DNA of 64,000 nucleotides, from contig NZ_JAGEPF010000045.1 of NCBI RefSeq assembly GCF_017573465.1, positions 18,182-82,181 on the forward strand, in the 5' to 3' direction. Below the pieces are notes generated by a model. The model worked only from the letters and a program-made list of their open reading frames with translations. It did not search any database and was not told where the DNA came from. The DNA is from Actinomadura violacea (GTDB lineage: Bacteria > Actinomycetota > Actinomycetes > Streptosporangiales > Streptosporangiaceae). The translations under genes were made by a program, and so were the position numbers. Of this stretch, positions 8,532-16,992 are shown in pieces; position 1 is the first letter of the stretch, and every line of letters begins with the position of its first letter.

Positions 8532-9428
8532 ATGCGCCCCATGGACTCCGTGCGGATCAGACCCATGACACCGGATGACCTGCCCGCCGCCCAGCGCGTC
8601 TCCGCCGCCGCCTTCCTCGAGGCCGACCGAATGGACCGGCGCTGGGACGAGCCGGAGCCCGAGCCGCCGGACGAGGCGTCCGGCCGCAACTGGATCGAAG
8701 GGATCGGCCACCACATCGCGACCGACCCCGGCGGCTGCTGGGTCGCCGAGGCGGACGGCGGAGAGATCGTCGGCCTCGCGGTCGCGCAGAACCGGGGCGG
8801 CGTCTGGTACCTGGCCGTCTTCGGCGTCCTGCCGGGCCTCCAGGGCAAGGGCGTCGGCCGCAGGCTTTTCGACGCCGCCCTCGCGCACGCGGGCGACCGC
8901 CCCGGCCTGATCTCCTCGTCCCCGCACCCGGCCGCGACCCGCCGCTACCGCCTCGCAGGCTTCGCCCTGCACCCGCTGATGAGCATGACCGGACACGTCG
9001 ACCGCAGCACCCTGCCCGCGATCGACGGCCTCCGCGAAGGACGCCCGGACGACTTCGAATGGATGGACGCGCTGGACGTGACGTTGCGCGGCGGCCCCCA
9101 CGGCGCCGACCATCCGCACATGCTGGAGCGCCGGCGGCTGATCGTCTCGTCCTCGCCCGGCGAGCGGCCCGGCTACGTCTACCTCGACAGGGACGAGGGG
9201 AATCCGATCCTGCTGGCCGCCGCGCAGGTCGAGACCGCCGAGCGGCTCCTGTGGGAGGCCCTCGCGCACACCCGGCAGAAGGCCGTCATCGGCCACATCA
9301 CGGCCGGAAACCCCTGGGCCATCGACATCGGCCTGGCCGCCCGCCTCGACCTCGGCCGGGATGGCTACCTCGCCCTGCGCGGGATTCCCGAACCGGCGCC
9401 CTATCTCGCGAGCAGGCATCATCTCTAG
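8532..9428 (+). CDS. GNAT-family N-acetyltransferase, tandem-domain
   Basis: A 298-aa protein. Residues 1-130 form a complete GNAT domain (VRIRPMTPDDLPAAQRVSAA, then VWYLAVFGVLPGLQGKGVGR with the Q/R-x-x-G-x-G acetyl-CoA loop). Residues 150-298 look like a second, degenerate GNAT-like half that ends in RDGYLALRGIPE. This layout is common in actinomycetes for acetyltransferases of unknown substrate. It stands alone, transcribed away from the DNA ligase. Starts at 8532 and 8541 are both possible. Confidence 0.85.
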   Translation: MRPMDSVRIRPMTPDDLPAAQRVSAAAFLEADRMDRRWDEPEPEPPDEASGRNWIEGIGHHIATDPGGCWVAEADGGEIVGLAVAQNRGGVWYLAVFGVLPGLQGKGVGRRLFDAALAHAGDRPGLISSSPHPAATRRYRLAGFALHPLMSMTGHVDRSTLPAIDGLREGRPDDFEWMDALDVTLRGGPHGADHPHMLERRRLIVSSSPGERPGYVYLDRDEGNPILLAAAQVETAERLLWEALAHTRQKAVIGHITAGNPWAIDIGLAARLDLGRDGYLALRGIPEPAPYLASRHHL

Positions 9429-10112
9429 AAGATCGGGGTTGCGCCGGGCATGAACCTGGGAGCCGGCCTCAGCAAGGACAGGCCGCTGGCTGCGGCCTTC
9501 CGCCGCAAAAGAGCCGCCCACACGCAAACGCCCGCCTGACCTGCGCTGTATTCATGACCCGCCCAACACCGAGAACAGCTCATCGCCACCGAGAAGCTCC
9601 TCGAACAGGCCCGCACACGCTGCCAGCGACGCATGGTCGAGATGAACGAGCGCGCCGCCGCCGACACCCAGAACCCTCGGGACGGATGTTCGGCACGCTG
9701 CGGTGCTGAGGTGTGGTTGCCGCCTGCAGTCACTCGGCGATTTGTGGTGTTGCGGCTGGGGCTCGGAGGCATCGCTCTGGACGTCATGGGCGACGTTGCG
9801 GGCGACATCGAAGGAGATATCGCCGCCGATGTCCTGGGCGGGCTGCTGGGCGGCCTCTTCGACTGACCTCCCCCTCAGGCGTTCGTTTGAGCACCCGGCG
9901 GGCACATCATCGCCGGGCAGGCGTGCCTTGCTTGAGGCGCACCTGCCCGGGGTTGCTCGTCTGAGCACCGCCATGCGCGGGTCGTCACACGACTCGGCTG
10001 TGCGCGCCGCCGGCGGCAGACCGATGAGTTCGGGCTGTCCGCGCGGTCTGCACAGGACGAAGACGGATGTCGGTGCTCCATCTCGTCTTACGACGACCTG
10101 CTGGGAGGGCTA
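9429..10112. other. Gene-poor stretch with coding debris
   Basis: No intact gene can be defended. Around 9560-9700 the plus strand reads QLIATEKLLEQARTRCQRRM and VEMNERAAADTQN, a helical segment with natural codon use that looks like the tail of a lost gene (possibly a recombinase, not certain). At 9731-9866 a frame reads GGIALDVMGDVAGD followed by a hydrophobic Gly/Leu-rich end, with no convincing start. 9870-10112 shows nothing. Confidence 0.4.
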
Positions 10113-10682
10113 ATGCGTGAGCTGGTAGTCGACATGTTCAGCACAGTCGACGGGTACGGCGGCGGCGGGCCGAAGCCCAAGGCGTACTGGGGTTACGAGG
10201 GGCCGGGCCTATTCGAATGGATCCACGCCCAACTCGCTCAGGAACACGTCACGCTCATGGGCGCGGAAACGTACCGGCGGATGGCCGAGATCGTCGCGAC
10301 CGGAGACGACCCGACCTTCCCGCGGATGACCGAACTGCCCAAAGTGGTCTTCTCGAAGACGCTCCAGCCGCCGCTTGCCTGGGCGAACACCACGCTCATC
10401 GACGAGCCGCTCGAGACGGCAGTGCCACGTCTCAAGGCCATGGACGACGGGCTTCCGATGCGCACCATCGGAAGCCCGTCGCTGGTGCGCAGCCTCTTCC
10501 TGCTCGGCTTGGTCGACCGTGTCCGGGTGATGCTCTTCCCCATGGTCCACGGGGCCGAGGGCGAGGGACCGGTCTTCTCTCAGTTGCCCGCCCTCGACCT
10601 GGACCTCACCGCCACCACCGTGATCGACGATCGTCTCGTGCTCCTCGACTACCGCGTCGCCGGAAACGAACCACCCGAGTGA
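10113..10682 (+). CDS. Dihydrofolate reductase / RibD C-terminal family protein
   Basis: A 189-aa protein of the RibD C-terminal/DHFR fold. MRELVVDMFSTVDGY is the first strand, VTLMGAETYRRM the NADP-binding helix, PKVVFSKTL the middle, and GSPSLVRSLFLLGLVDRVRVMLFPMVHGAEG the usual glycine-rich and P-V motifs. Such stand-alone proteins are frequent in actinomycetes and use NAD(P)H, but their substrate is mostly unknown; they are not riboflavin-pathway enzymes by default. An AG-rich GGGAGG is 5-10 bp before the ATG. No neighbour suggests a pathway. Confidence 0.88.
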   Translation: MRELVVDMFSTVDGYGGGGPKPKAYWGYEGPGLFEWIHAQLAQEHVTLMGAETYRRMAEIVATGDDPTFPRMTELPKVVFSKTLQPPLAWANTTLIDEPLETAVPRLKAMDDGLPMRTIGSPSLVRSLFLLGLVDRVRVMLFPMVHGAEGEGPVFSQLPALDLDLTATTVIDDRLVLLDYRVAGNEPPE

Positions 10683-10771
10683 CGCCCCCGTCTGATCGAG
10701 TGCTGTGGCCGACATGTGGTGAACGCGAAACGAATGGTCCTGACGTTGATCTCGGACCTCACGTCTCGGTT

Positions 10772-11122
10772 ATGGTCGCTGCCATGGAAGGTGAGCATCC
10801 GCTTGTGCGCGAGGTCTTCCCGGAGCTTGTCGCTGAACTGGTGGCTTTGCTCGAGGAGGAGGGCGAGCGCGAGCTTGCCGTCTGCGCATGGGATCTTCGC
10901 CTGGTCGCCGACTGTGGGTGCGGCGACGATTTCTGTCAGAGCTTCGAGACCGAGCCTCATCCCCGGGGCCAGCCCTATGGCCCAGGCCATCGTTGCGTCA
11001 CCCTCGATCCTGCGAAGGGCATGCTCAACCTCGACGTCGTCAACGGGCGGATCATGTATGTCGAGGTGATCTACCGACCGCCGCTGCGTGACCACCGAGG
11101 GTCCAAACCGACGAATCCCTAG
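10772..11122 (+). CDS. Conserved hypothetical protein
   Basis: A 116-aa acidic protein beginning MVAAMEGEHPLVREVFPELV (start at 10772 or the second Met at 10784). It contains VADCGCGDDFCQSF, a Cys-rich segment that could bind a metal or form disulfides, and LNLDVVNGRIMYVEVIYRP. Similar small proteins occur in streptomycetes without known function. The start is chosen because the upstream part of this frame has non-coding character. It is probably monocistronic. Confidence 0.6.
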   Translation: MVAAMEGEHPLVREVFPELVAELVALLEEEGERELAVCAWDLRLVADCGCGDDFCQSFETEPHPRGQPYGPGHRCVTLDPAKGMLNLDVVNGRIMYVEVIYRPPLRDHRGSKPTNP

Positions 11123-11266
11123 TACGCCCGGCAACACCCGGACCGGTCATGATGGGCCAGCCTTCTCTGGACCGAGCTGAACGCTGAGAGCCGTGCGGAC
11201 GGCATGCGCGCGTGGGCTGCGTTGAGGTCGCTCCCAGGCCCACCAGGACTGCAACAGTTCACACGG

Positions 11267-11848
11267 TCAGGGCGCCCCCCGCCCTGACCGGCCCGAACCA
11301 CGGGGCCAGGTCCAGCCGCTCGGCCCGCCGGCCATCATGTACGGCCGCGCGCTGGCCCGCTGCTCCTCCCGCACCAGATCGAATCCCTGCATGCGGTTGT
11401 AGCGGGCCACCTCAGCGACCTGGCAGTGTCGGCGGACCCACCGCACCCCGATCTGGGCGGCCCGGTCGCCTGCCCACCATGCTGTAACCGCGCCCGGCCG
11501 CCGTCCATACACCGCCGACGGCGCCGGATCGGTGATCGACCCAGACAAGTAGAGGGCGGCGTCGGCGCGCTCGGCGTCGGTCCATCCCCACGGCGGGCTG
11601 ACGTCCTGCACAAGCATCGACTCGATCACGCCGCGCTGCTGTTCCAGGTCCTGCCGGATCCTTAGTAGAAGTACAGTCTCGCGATCGCTTCCAGAGAGTC
11701 CTCCGGCTCCTCGCACATGTTCGCGCGAACCTGTGCGAGGAGCCGCCGAAACATCACAGGTTCCAGGCCAATCATCCGTCGGCCGGTGATCATCGGGTCG
11801 GCTATCGTGCCCGAGTGCCTTTGACCGATGCCGACATCGCCGCCACAT
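11267..11848 (-). CDS. Hypothetical protein, possibly degenerate at the N-terminus
   Basis: The C-terminal 130 residues look genuine: RQDLEQQRGVIESMLVQD, WGWTDAERADAALYLSGS, VTAWWAGDRAAQIGVRWVRR, VARYNRMQGFDLVRE. The N-terminal 55 residues (from 11848) overlap the start of the plus-strand gene at 11815 and lack coding character, so the true start is probably internal or has been lost. No family is recognised. It could be a truncated phage- or plasmid-derived gene. Confidence 0.4.
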   Translation of the reverse strand: MWRRCRHRSKALGHDSRPDDHRPTDDWPGTCDVSAAPRTGSREHVRGAGGLSGSDRETVLLLRIRQDLEQQRGVIESMLVQDVSPPWGWTDAERADAALYLSGSITDPAPSAVYGRRPGAVTAWWAGDRAAQIGVRWVRRHCQVAEVARYNRMQGFDLVREEQRASARPYMMAGGPSGWTWPRGSGRSGRGAP

Positions 11849-12321
11849 TGGCTCCTGCGGGGCTGCTTTTCATCGAGCGTGAAGAAGACGAGGTCCGGCT
11901 GCCGCTGAAGCCCGGCAGGTCAGCGGCAAGCTCCCGCAGGGAGGACGGACGTTTCGATGCGAGGCCGGAGGAGGTCGTCGACGTCAACGATCCCGAACTC
12001 GCCGCCAAGCTCAACGCAGGCTGGCTGCGAATGGCTGTCGAGTTCGGCCTCTTCAACGAGCAGCGCGAGTTTCTGATCAGCGTTGATTACTCCGAGGATC
12101 CCGTCTATGAGCCGGAGCAGGCGTGGGCGCAGGTCCGGCTGCTGGAGAAGTGGGACTTTGCCGGCAGCGGGGTTGAGCAATTCCGGGGCCACTTCGCGGG
12201 GATGTTCACGACCCGGTTCGTGCCCGAGTTCTGGGCGCTGTCCCTCGATCAACGCGTGCTGACGAACACCACCATCTGGGGCAACGGGACAGTCAGCACG
12301 ATCGTCATCCGTCCTGCGTGA
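11815..12321 (+). CDS. Hypothetical protein
   Basis: A 168-aa protein from GTG 11815. It begins VPLTDADIAATLAPAGLLFI and includes EVVDVNDPELAAKLNAGWLR, EFGLFNEQREFLISVDYSED and RLLEKWDFAGSGVEQF. It is soluble, acidic and without membrane segments. The codon use is that of a real gene. No family could be assigned. It is followed by the convergent small gene 12305-12556, with a 17-bp tail overlap. Confidence 0.6.
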   Translation: MPLTDADIAATLAPAGLLFIEREEDEVRLPLKPGRSAASSRREDGRFDARPEEVVDVNDPELAAKLNAGWLRMAVEFGLFNEQREFLISVDYSEDPVYEPEQAWAQVRLLEKWDFAGSGVEQFRGHFAGMFTTRFVPEFWALSLDQRVLTNTTIWGNGTVSTIVIRPA

Positions 12322-12556
12322 CACGCGTGTTCGAGGACGAGACGTTGTTGCGGGCGACTCGGTAGTCGCCGTATTCAGAGCCGATCACTCCCTCGTTGAC
12401 CCAGCGGTCGGGGGCGGCGCCGAGCTCGCGTTCGGCGAGGTCGAGCGCCTCGTCCGGGGCGGCGGCAGTGCCGATGAGGCGACCCCAGGTCTCTTCATCG
12501 GGATCGAGGGGCGGGAACTCCGCGCGCTCACCATCCCCAGCCGGGCCACGGAGCAC
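12305..12556 (-). CDS. Small hypothetical protein, perhaps truncated
   Basis: An 83-aa frame from GTG 12556. The segment EFPPLDPDEETWGRLIGTA, then PDEALDLAERELGAAPDRWV and NEGVIGSEYGDYRVARN, has clear coding character. A TAG lies 14 codons upstream in frame, so the start cannot be far away; the first residues are weak and a 5' deletion is possible. Its tail overlaps the tail of the convergent gene at 11815-12321. Function unknown. Confidence 0.5.
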   Translation of the reverse strand: MLRGPAGDGERAEFPPLDPDEETWGRLIGTAAAPDEALDLAERELGAAPDRWVNEGVIGSEYGDYRVARNNVSSSNTRVTQDG

Positions 12557-13194
12557 GAGGAGTACGCCCGGCTGCGCGGCGAGCTAGACCAGCACCTGGC
12601 CGACACGACGAGGCCGGGGCGGGTGAGTGCTCGTCAGCCGAGCAGGTCGTCCGACAGTCCGCTGGTCAACTCTGGGACACGGGGGCGTGCGGGCGCAGGT
12701 CCCCGGTGATCGAGGGTGAAGTGCTGCCCATCGGCCGGGAAGGTCAGGCTGGGCCGTGACGGTGCCGGGACGTCGTCGCTGAGGCCGCAGCGAGCAGGGA
12801 CACTCCAAGGATCTGCCGCTGCCGGACGGTGTCCTCCTTGCGCGCTCGAACGCCCCTTTGGTCGGCTGGCTGCTGCCCGGCTGCAGGGCCCCAGCGGATG
12901 CGGAGGATTTGTCTAGCCCTGGGTCTTTACATTGTAGATCTCCAAGGGTCGCTTCCACCTGGCGACTGACCAGGCTTTGTCTTCAAGACGGCAAGCACCG
13001 AAGTCTGATTCGAATCCGCGACCGTCGGTTTAGAAGACCCCTGCACGACCGTGGCCCCCATGCCGCCACCTGCCGACCCGTGCGGTTCTGTACCGCTCTG
13101 TCCGCCCTACCGCCCCACACTGATGACGCCCCGTGTCGGCGCCTGCCACGTTGTTCCGCGACATACGAGCAAACAACGAGCGAACACGGTCCGA
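12557..13194. other. Stretch without recognisable gene
   Basis: Open frames here lack consistent third-position GC and match nothing recognised. The string GATTCGAATCC near 13010 resembles a tRNA T-loop, but no cloverleaf could be built around it. It probably contains the lost N-terminal (HTH) part of the regulator remnant that follows. Confidence 0.5.
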
Positions 13195-13698
13195 CGCCAT
13201 GTGACCGATGCCTGGACGTCCTGGCCGCGAATCCTCTGGGCCGGGTGCTGTTCTCCGTCGTCTACGACAGCCCGGCCCGGCGCTCGGCCGCGGCTCCTGC
13301 GAACCTGGCCTCGTTCGTGTTCCTCGACCCCGCCGCCGACGAGTTCTACGCCGACCCCGACGATGCGGCCGCCGTGTGCGTGCGGATCCTGCGGGCCCAG
13401 GCCGGGGCCACGCCGCACGACAGGCACCTCACCCGGCTGATCGGCGAGCTGTCCACCCGCAGCGAGGACTTCCGCCGCCGCTGGGCGGCCCACGACGTCG
13501 GCGTCCACCGCACCGGCGGCAAGACCCTCCGCCACCGCGAGGTCGGCGAGCTCGTGCTCGGGTTCGAGCAGCTTCACGCTGGCCTCGGCTCCCTCGATCG
13601 TCCTGTCGACCTATGTCGCCGAGCCTGCCTCACCGACCGCAGAGCGCCTTCAGCTGCTGGCGGCGTGGACGGCCACCGCGATGACGGCGCGGCGCTGA
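13195..13698 (+). pseudogene. MmyB-like XRE regulator remnant (ligand-binding domain)
   Basis: The frame reads CDRCLDVLAANPLGRVLFS, NLASFVFLDPAADEFY, RLIGELSTRSEDFRRRWAAHD and VHRTGGKTLRHREVGEL, the MmyB-like ligand-binding domain found C-terminal to an XRE HTH. The HTH itself (about 90 residues) is missing, and the sequence before the domain is not coding-like. Near 13570 the frame shifts: the expected tail SIVLSTYVAEPASPTAERLQ and LLAAWTATA appears in the next frame and stops at 13698. Both defects mean a dead gene. Confidence 0.75.
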
Positions 13699-13758
13699 TA
13701 AGCCGATCGCGGCCGAACCCGGCCTGACCGCGCCGTACGCCTCGATGCGGTAGCCGGT

Positions 13759-13842
13759 GTCAGCGGGATGCGTCGGCCGGCCGGGCTTCAACCGGTTTTG
13801 GGGCCGGGCTCTGTTCGCTGGGAATCACGAGCCGTCCGGCGG
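13759..13842. repeat. Direct repeat copy A, 3' side of ltrA
   Basis: About 85 bp beginning GTCAGCGGGATGCGTCGGCC align with copy B at 15184-15270 in the same orientation at roughly 80% identity by eye, with two single-base gaps. It covers the last codons and stop of ltrA. Confidence 0.65.
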
Positions 13843-14982
13843 TGTGTCGGTGAGGTGCCGGTGGGTGCGGGTGAGCAGGGCGGTGGCGCCGATCAAGATC
13901 GCGTCGAGGAGGGCGAGCGAGGCGAGCGGGGGGAGCCAGACGGCGGTGATGCCGGCGGCGGCGAGTGCGGCGCCGGCGAGGAGGCGTTGGGGCCAGGCGC
14001 TGTTGGTGGTGGCGCGGTAGTACCAGGCTTGGGCGGCCAGGTAGAGGGCGGGCCCGCCGAACAGCAGCAGGGCCAGGGTGGGCGAGCCGTGTCCTTCGGG
14101 GTGGGCGACGACCAGTTCGCCGGCGACCGCCAGGGCGATGAGGGCGGCTTGGACGATGTAGGCGGTGTTCATGGCGAGCCGGACCGAGCGCATCGGGTCG
14201 GAGGTGGTGGCGGTGAAGGCGGTGACGAGGTTCTCGCCGCCGCCGAAGTAGACGGCCCACAGGCATACCAGGGCGGTGAACACGCCGGCGGAGGCCAGGA
14301 CGGTCGCCACGCCGATCGGCGCGTCGGCGATGGCCGTGCCGACGGTGAGCACGGTCTCGCCGAGCACGATGATGAAGAACAAGCGGAGCCGTTCGAGCAT
14401 GTGGTCGGCGTCGAAGTCCAGGTTGCGGCTGCTGAAGACGTGCCCGGGCAGGGGGTGGGCGAGCCAGGTCCCGGTGAGGTCGATGAGCGCGGCGGCGGTC
14501 CACCACCACAGCCGCGGGCCGGGGTCGACCAGGGCTCCGGCGATCCACAGCGGGGCGGAGGCCGTCGTCCAGACCAGCAGCCGGCGGTAGTGGCCGCGCA
14601 GGTCGGCCGCGGGCACCGTCACGGCCGTCACGCCGGCGCCGAAGAACAGGATCAGCAGCAGCGGAGCCACGAACGCCCAGGCCCGGTCGGTGAACGCGTG
14701 GGAGATCGCGGCGTTCATGAACAGCCCGAGGCCCATGGCGATGACGATCATCCAGCGGGTGGCGCGGCGGTCGATGTCCAGCAGGGTCGCCTCGAAGCTG
14801 GTGTAGGCCCACGCGCCGAACACCGCGACCAGCAGCACCGCGGCCTGCGCCGCACCCCGCCACGACAGGTGTTCCAGCAGGTGATGGGACAGTTGCGAGA
14901 CCGCGAACACGAACACCAGATCGAAGAACAACTCCAGCGGGGACACCTCGCGCCGGAACCCCAGCGGCTCGGGCTTGCTCAT
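13825..14982 (-). CDS. ltrA: Low temperature requirement protein A (LtrA)
   Basis: A 385-aa integral membrane protein with about ten hydrophobic segments. The family signature RREVSPLELFFDLVFVFAVSQ is at the N-terminus and LRLFFIIVLGETVL in the middle. LtrA was named from a cold-growth phenotype in Listeria; its molecular activity is unknown. The start at 14982 (MSKPEPLGF) is preferred because it has AAGGAG 7-12 bp upstream and the family homology begins there; longer upstream frames read into the direct repeat. The gene is flanked on both sides by an imperfect 85-bp direct repeat, suggesting it moved or was duplicated as a unit. Confidence 0.9.
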   Translation of the reverse strand: MSKPEPLGFRREVSPLELFFDLVFVFAVSQLSHHLLEHLSWRGAAQAAVLLVAVFGAWAYTSFEATLLDIDRRATRWMIVIAMGLGLFMNAAISHAFTDRAWAFVAPLLLILFFGAGVTAVTVPAADLRGHYRRLLVWTTASAPLWIAGALVDPGPRLWWWTAAALIDLTGTWLAHPLPGHVFSSRNLDFDADHMLERLRLFFIIVLGETVLTVGTAIADAPIGVATVLASAGVFTALVCLWAVYFGGGENLVTAFTATTSDPMRSVRLAMNTAYIVQAALIALAVAGELVVAHPEGHGSPTLALLLFGGPALYLAAQAWYYRATTNSAWPQRLLAGAALAAAGITAVWLPPLASLALLDAILIGATALLTRTHRHLTDTPPDGS

Positions 14983-15183
14983 CTCGGCTCTCCTTGACGC
15001 GCGGCCGGCGTGATCGCGAGCCGCGCCGTGACAAGTCTGATGGACCACGACCCGGGCCGGGGCGACGGCTCGCGGACGACCGGGCGATCGGGGCCTGTTC
15101 CGGGCGGCCGCCGGACCCGCCGCGTCAGGCCCCGCGCGACCAGGGCCTGGCCGTGCGTCCGCCGAGTGTGCGGGCATGGGCCG

Positions 15184-15270
15184 GATCAGCCCGGATGCGT
15201 CGGCCGACCGGACTTTAACCGGCTTTGGGAGCCGGGCTCCGTTCGCCGCGCATCCCGAGCCGCCCACCGG
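15184..15270. repeat. Direct repeat copy B, 5' side of ltrA
   Basis: Partner of 13759-13842, beginning ATCAGCCCGGATGCGTCGGC. The substitutions are scattered, so the duplication is not recent. It lies between the divergent ltrA and hydrolase genes, about 50 bp before the hydrolase start. Confidence 0.65.
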
Positions 15271-15320
15271 GCACGCCGACAGAAAGCCCTGCGGGGCAGG
15301 TGTTCAAGGAGGAGATCACG

Positions 15321-16238
15321 ATGGCGGAAGACCAGAAGGCTCAGGCGGCGTTCGACAACTTCGTCCAGCTGTGGACCACCGGCACGACCGCGGGGCGCCG
15401 CGCACCGGTGCTGCGCCGCCCCGACGAGGTGGGGCTGGCCTATGAGGACGTCTTCTTCCCCTCGATGGACGGCGTGCCGCTGGAGGGCTGGTTCATCCCG
15501 GCCGATTCGGACAAGCTCGTCATCCACAATCACTTCCTGCCGGGCAACCGGTACGGGTACCCCGGGCATCTCCCGGAGTTCAGCGGCCTGGGCGGCTTCG
15601 AGGTGAGCTTCCTGCCCGAGTACCGGGCCCTGCACGACGCCGGCTACAACGTCCTGGCCTACGACATCCGCAACCACGGCATGAGCGGTCAGGGCAACGG
15701 CGGGATCGCCGGAATCGGGCTGCGCGAGTACCGCGACGTCATCGGCTCGTTGCGCTACGCCGCCTCGCGGCCCGACACCCGCAGCATGAGGAAGGTCCTG
15801 CTGTCGGTGTGCCTGGGCGCCGACTCCACCGCCGTGGCCTGGTCCACCCACCCCGAAGAGTTCTCCGAGATCCAGGCGATGGTCATGTTGCAACCGGTCT
15901 CGGCGCGCCCCGTGATCGAGGAGTTCGTCAAGGGCATCGGCATGGCCGACGGGTTCGAGAGGTTCGACAAGGCCGTGCACGAGCGGACCGGGTTCCACCT
16001 GGACGAGCAGTCCCCGATCGAGCACGTCAAGGCGGTCACCGTCCCGACGCTCGTCGCGCAGGTCCACGACGACACCATGACCCGCCCCGAGGACGTCCAG
16101 TCGATCTACGATGCCCTGCCGGTCGCCGACAAGGACCTGCACTGGATCCGCGGCACCGACCAGCGGTTCCGTGGCTACAACTACTTCGGCGAACACCCCG
16201 AAGTCCCGATCAACTGGTTCGACAAGCACCTCCAGTGA
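15321..16238 (+). CDS. Alpha/beta hydrolase with Cys in the nucleophile position
   Basis: A 305-aa protein of the alpha/beta hydrolase fold: FFPSMDGVPLEGWFIPA, YNVLAYDIRNHGMSGQG, VHDDTMTRPEDVQSIYDA and HWIRGTDQRFRGYNYF. The nucleophile elbow reads LLSVCLGADST, so the central residue is Cys164 rather than Ser; a Cys nucleophile is known in dienelactone hydrolases. AAGGAGG lies 8 bp before the ATG at 15321. The downstream NAD(P)-binding gene (68 bp away) is probably co-transcribed. Substrate unknown. Confidence 0.8.
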   Translation: MAEDQKAQAAFDNFVQLWTTGTTAGRRAPVLRRPDEVGLAYEDVFFPSMDGVPLEGWFIPADSDKLVIHNHFLPGNRYGYPGHLPEFSGLGGFEVSFLPEYRALHDAGYNVLAYDIRNHGMSGQGNGGIAGIGLREYRDVIGSLRYAASRPDTRSMRKVLLSVCLGADSTAVAWSTHPEEFSEIQAMVMLQPVSARPVIEEFVKGIGMADGFERFDKAVHERTGFHLDEQSPIEHVKAVTVPTLVAQVHDDTMTRPEDVQSIYDALPVADKDLHWIRGTDQRFRGYNYFGEHPEVPINWFDKHLQ

Positions 16239-16305
16239 CCCAGCACCCGCAGAGGGCGGCGGGATGGCTGCGCCCTCCAGAGAGACCATTGGGGAGAACA
16301 CTGCC

Positions 16306-16935
16306 ATGCCGAACGTGCTGGTACTGGGCGCTGGCGGACGGATCGCACAACAGGCGACCCGCATGCTCGCCGACAACGACGCTGACCTGACCCTGTTCGC
16401 ACGCGACCCCGGCCGCCTCACCGACACGCCCGCCTCAGCCCGGGTCGTCGAAGGCGACGTACTGGACCGCGACCGCCTCGCCGATGCCGTGGCCGGGCAG
16501 GACATCGTCTACGCCAACCTCGCAGGCGACCTCGACGTCCAAGCCGAACGCATCGTCGAGGCGATGCGGAAACAGAGCGTCCAACGCCTGATCTTCATCA
16601 CCTCGCTGGGAATCTACGACGAGGTCCCGGGCGCCTTCGGCGAATGGAACCGGCGGCAGATCGGCGGAATGCTCCCGCCCTACCGCGCCGCCGCCGACAC
16701 CATCGAGGCCTCCTCCCTCGACTACACGATCCTGCGGCCCGCCTGGCTCACCGACACCGACGAAGTCGACTACGAGCTCACCCACAAAGACGAACCCTTC
16801 AAGGGAACCGAGGTCTCCCGCAAGAGCGTGGCGGCCCTGGTCGCCGACATCATCGCCTCGCCCGACCTGTGGCCACGCTCGAACCTCGGAGTGAACAAAC
16901 CCGGCACCGACAGCGACAAGCCGTCATTCCTATGA
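16306..16935 (+). CDS. NAD(P)-binding SDR-type (NmrA/atypical) protein
   Basis: A 209-aa Rossmann protein. The nucleotide loop VLVLGAGGRIAQQATRML begins at residue 4, followed by VVEGDVLDRDRL, DIVYANLAGDLD and LDYTILRPAWLTD. There is no canonical YxxxK, which is usual for atypical SDRs that bind NAD(P)H as reductases or redox sensors. An in-frame ATG at 16264 would add 14 residues, but the fold starts at 16306. It is probably in an operon with the hydrolase upstream; a joint detoxification role is an inference. Confidence 0.82.
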   Translation: MPNVLVLGAGGRIAQQATRMLADNDADLTLFARDPGRLTDTPASARVVEGDVLDRDRLADAVAGQDIVYANLAGDLDVQAERIVEAMRKQSVQRLIFITSLGIYDEVPGAFGEWNRRQIGGMLPPYRAAADTIEASSLDYTILRPAWLTDTDEVDYELTHKDEPFKGTEVSRKSVAALVADIIASPDLWPRSNLGVNKPGTDSDKPSFL

Positions 16936-16992
16936 CATGTCGGGTTTCTCCCGAACGTGACCCCAGGGCCAAAAGGAGTCATGCGCAGCGAC

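Noticed and set aside
13005..13035. tRNA-like T-loop GATTCGAATCC
   Set aside because: No complementary acceptor, D or anticodon stems could be drawn around it, and the T-stem itself does not pair.
14983..15267. N-terminal extension of LtrA to 480 aa
   Set aside because: The extension reads through the direct repeat with low-complexity sequence; family homology and the AAGGAG site both favour the start at 14982.
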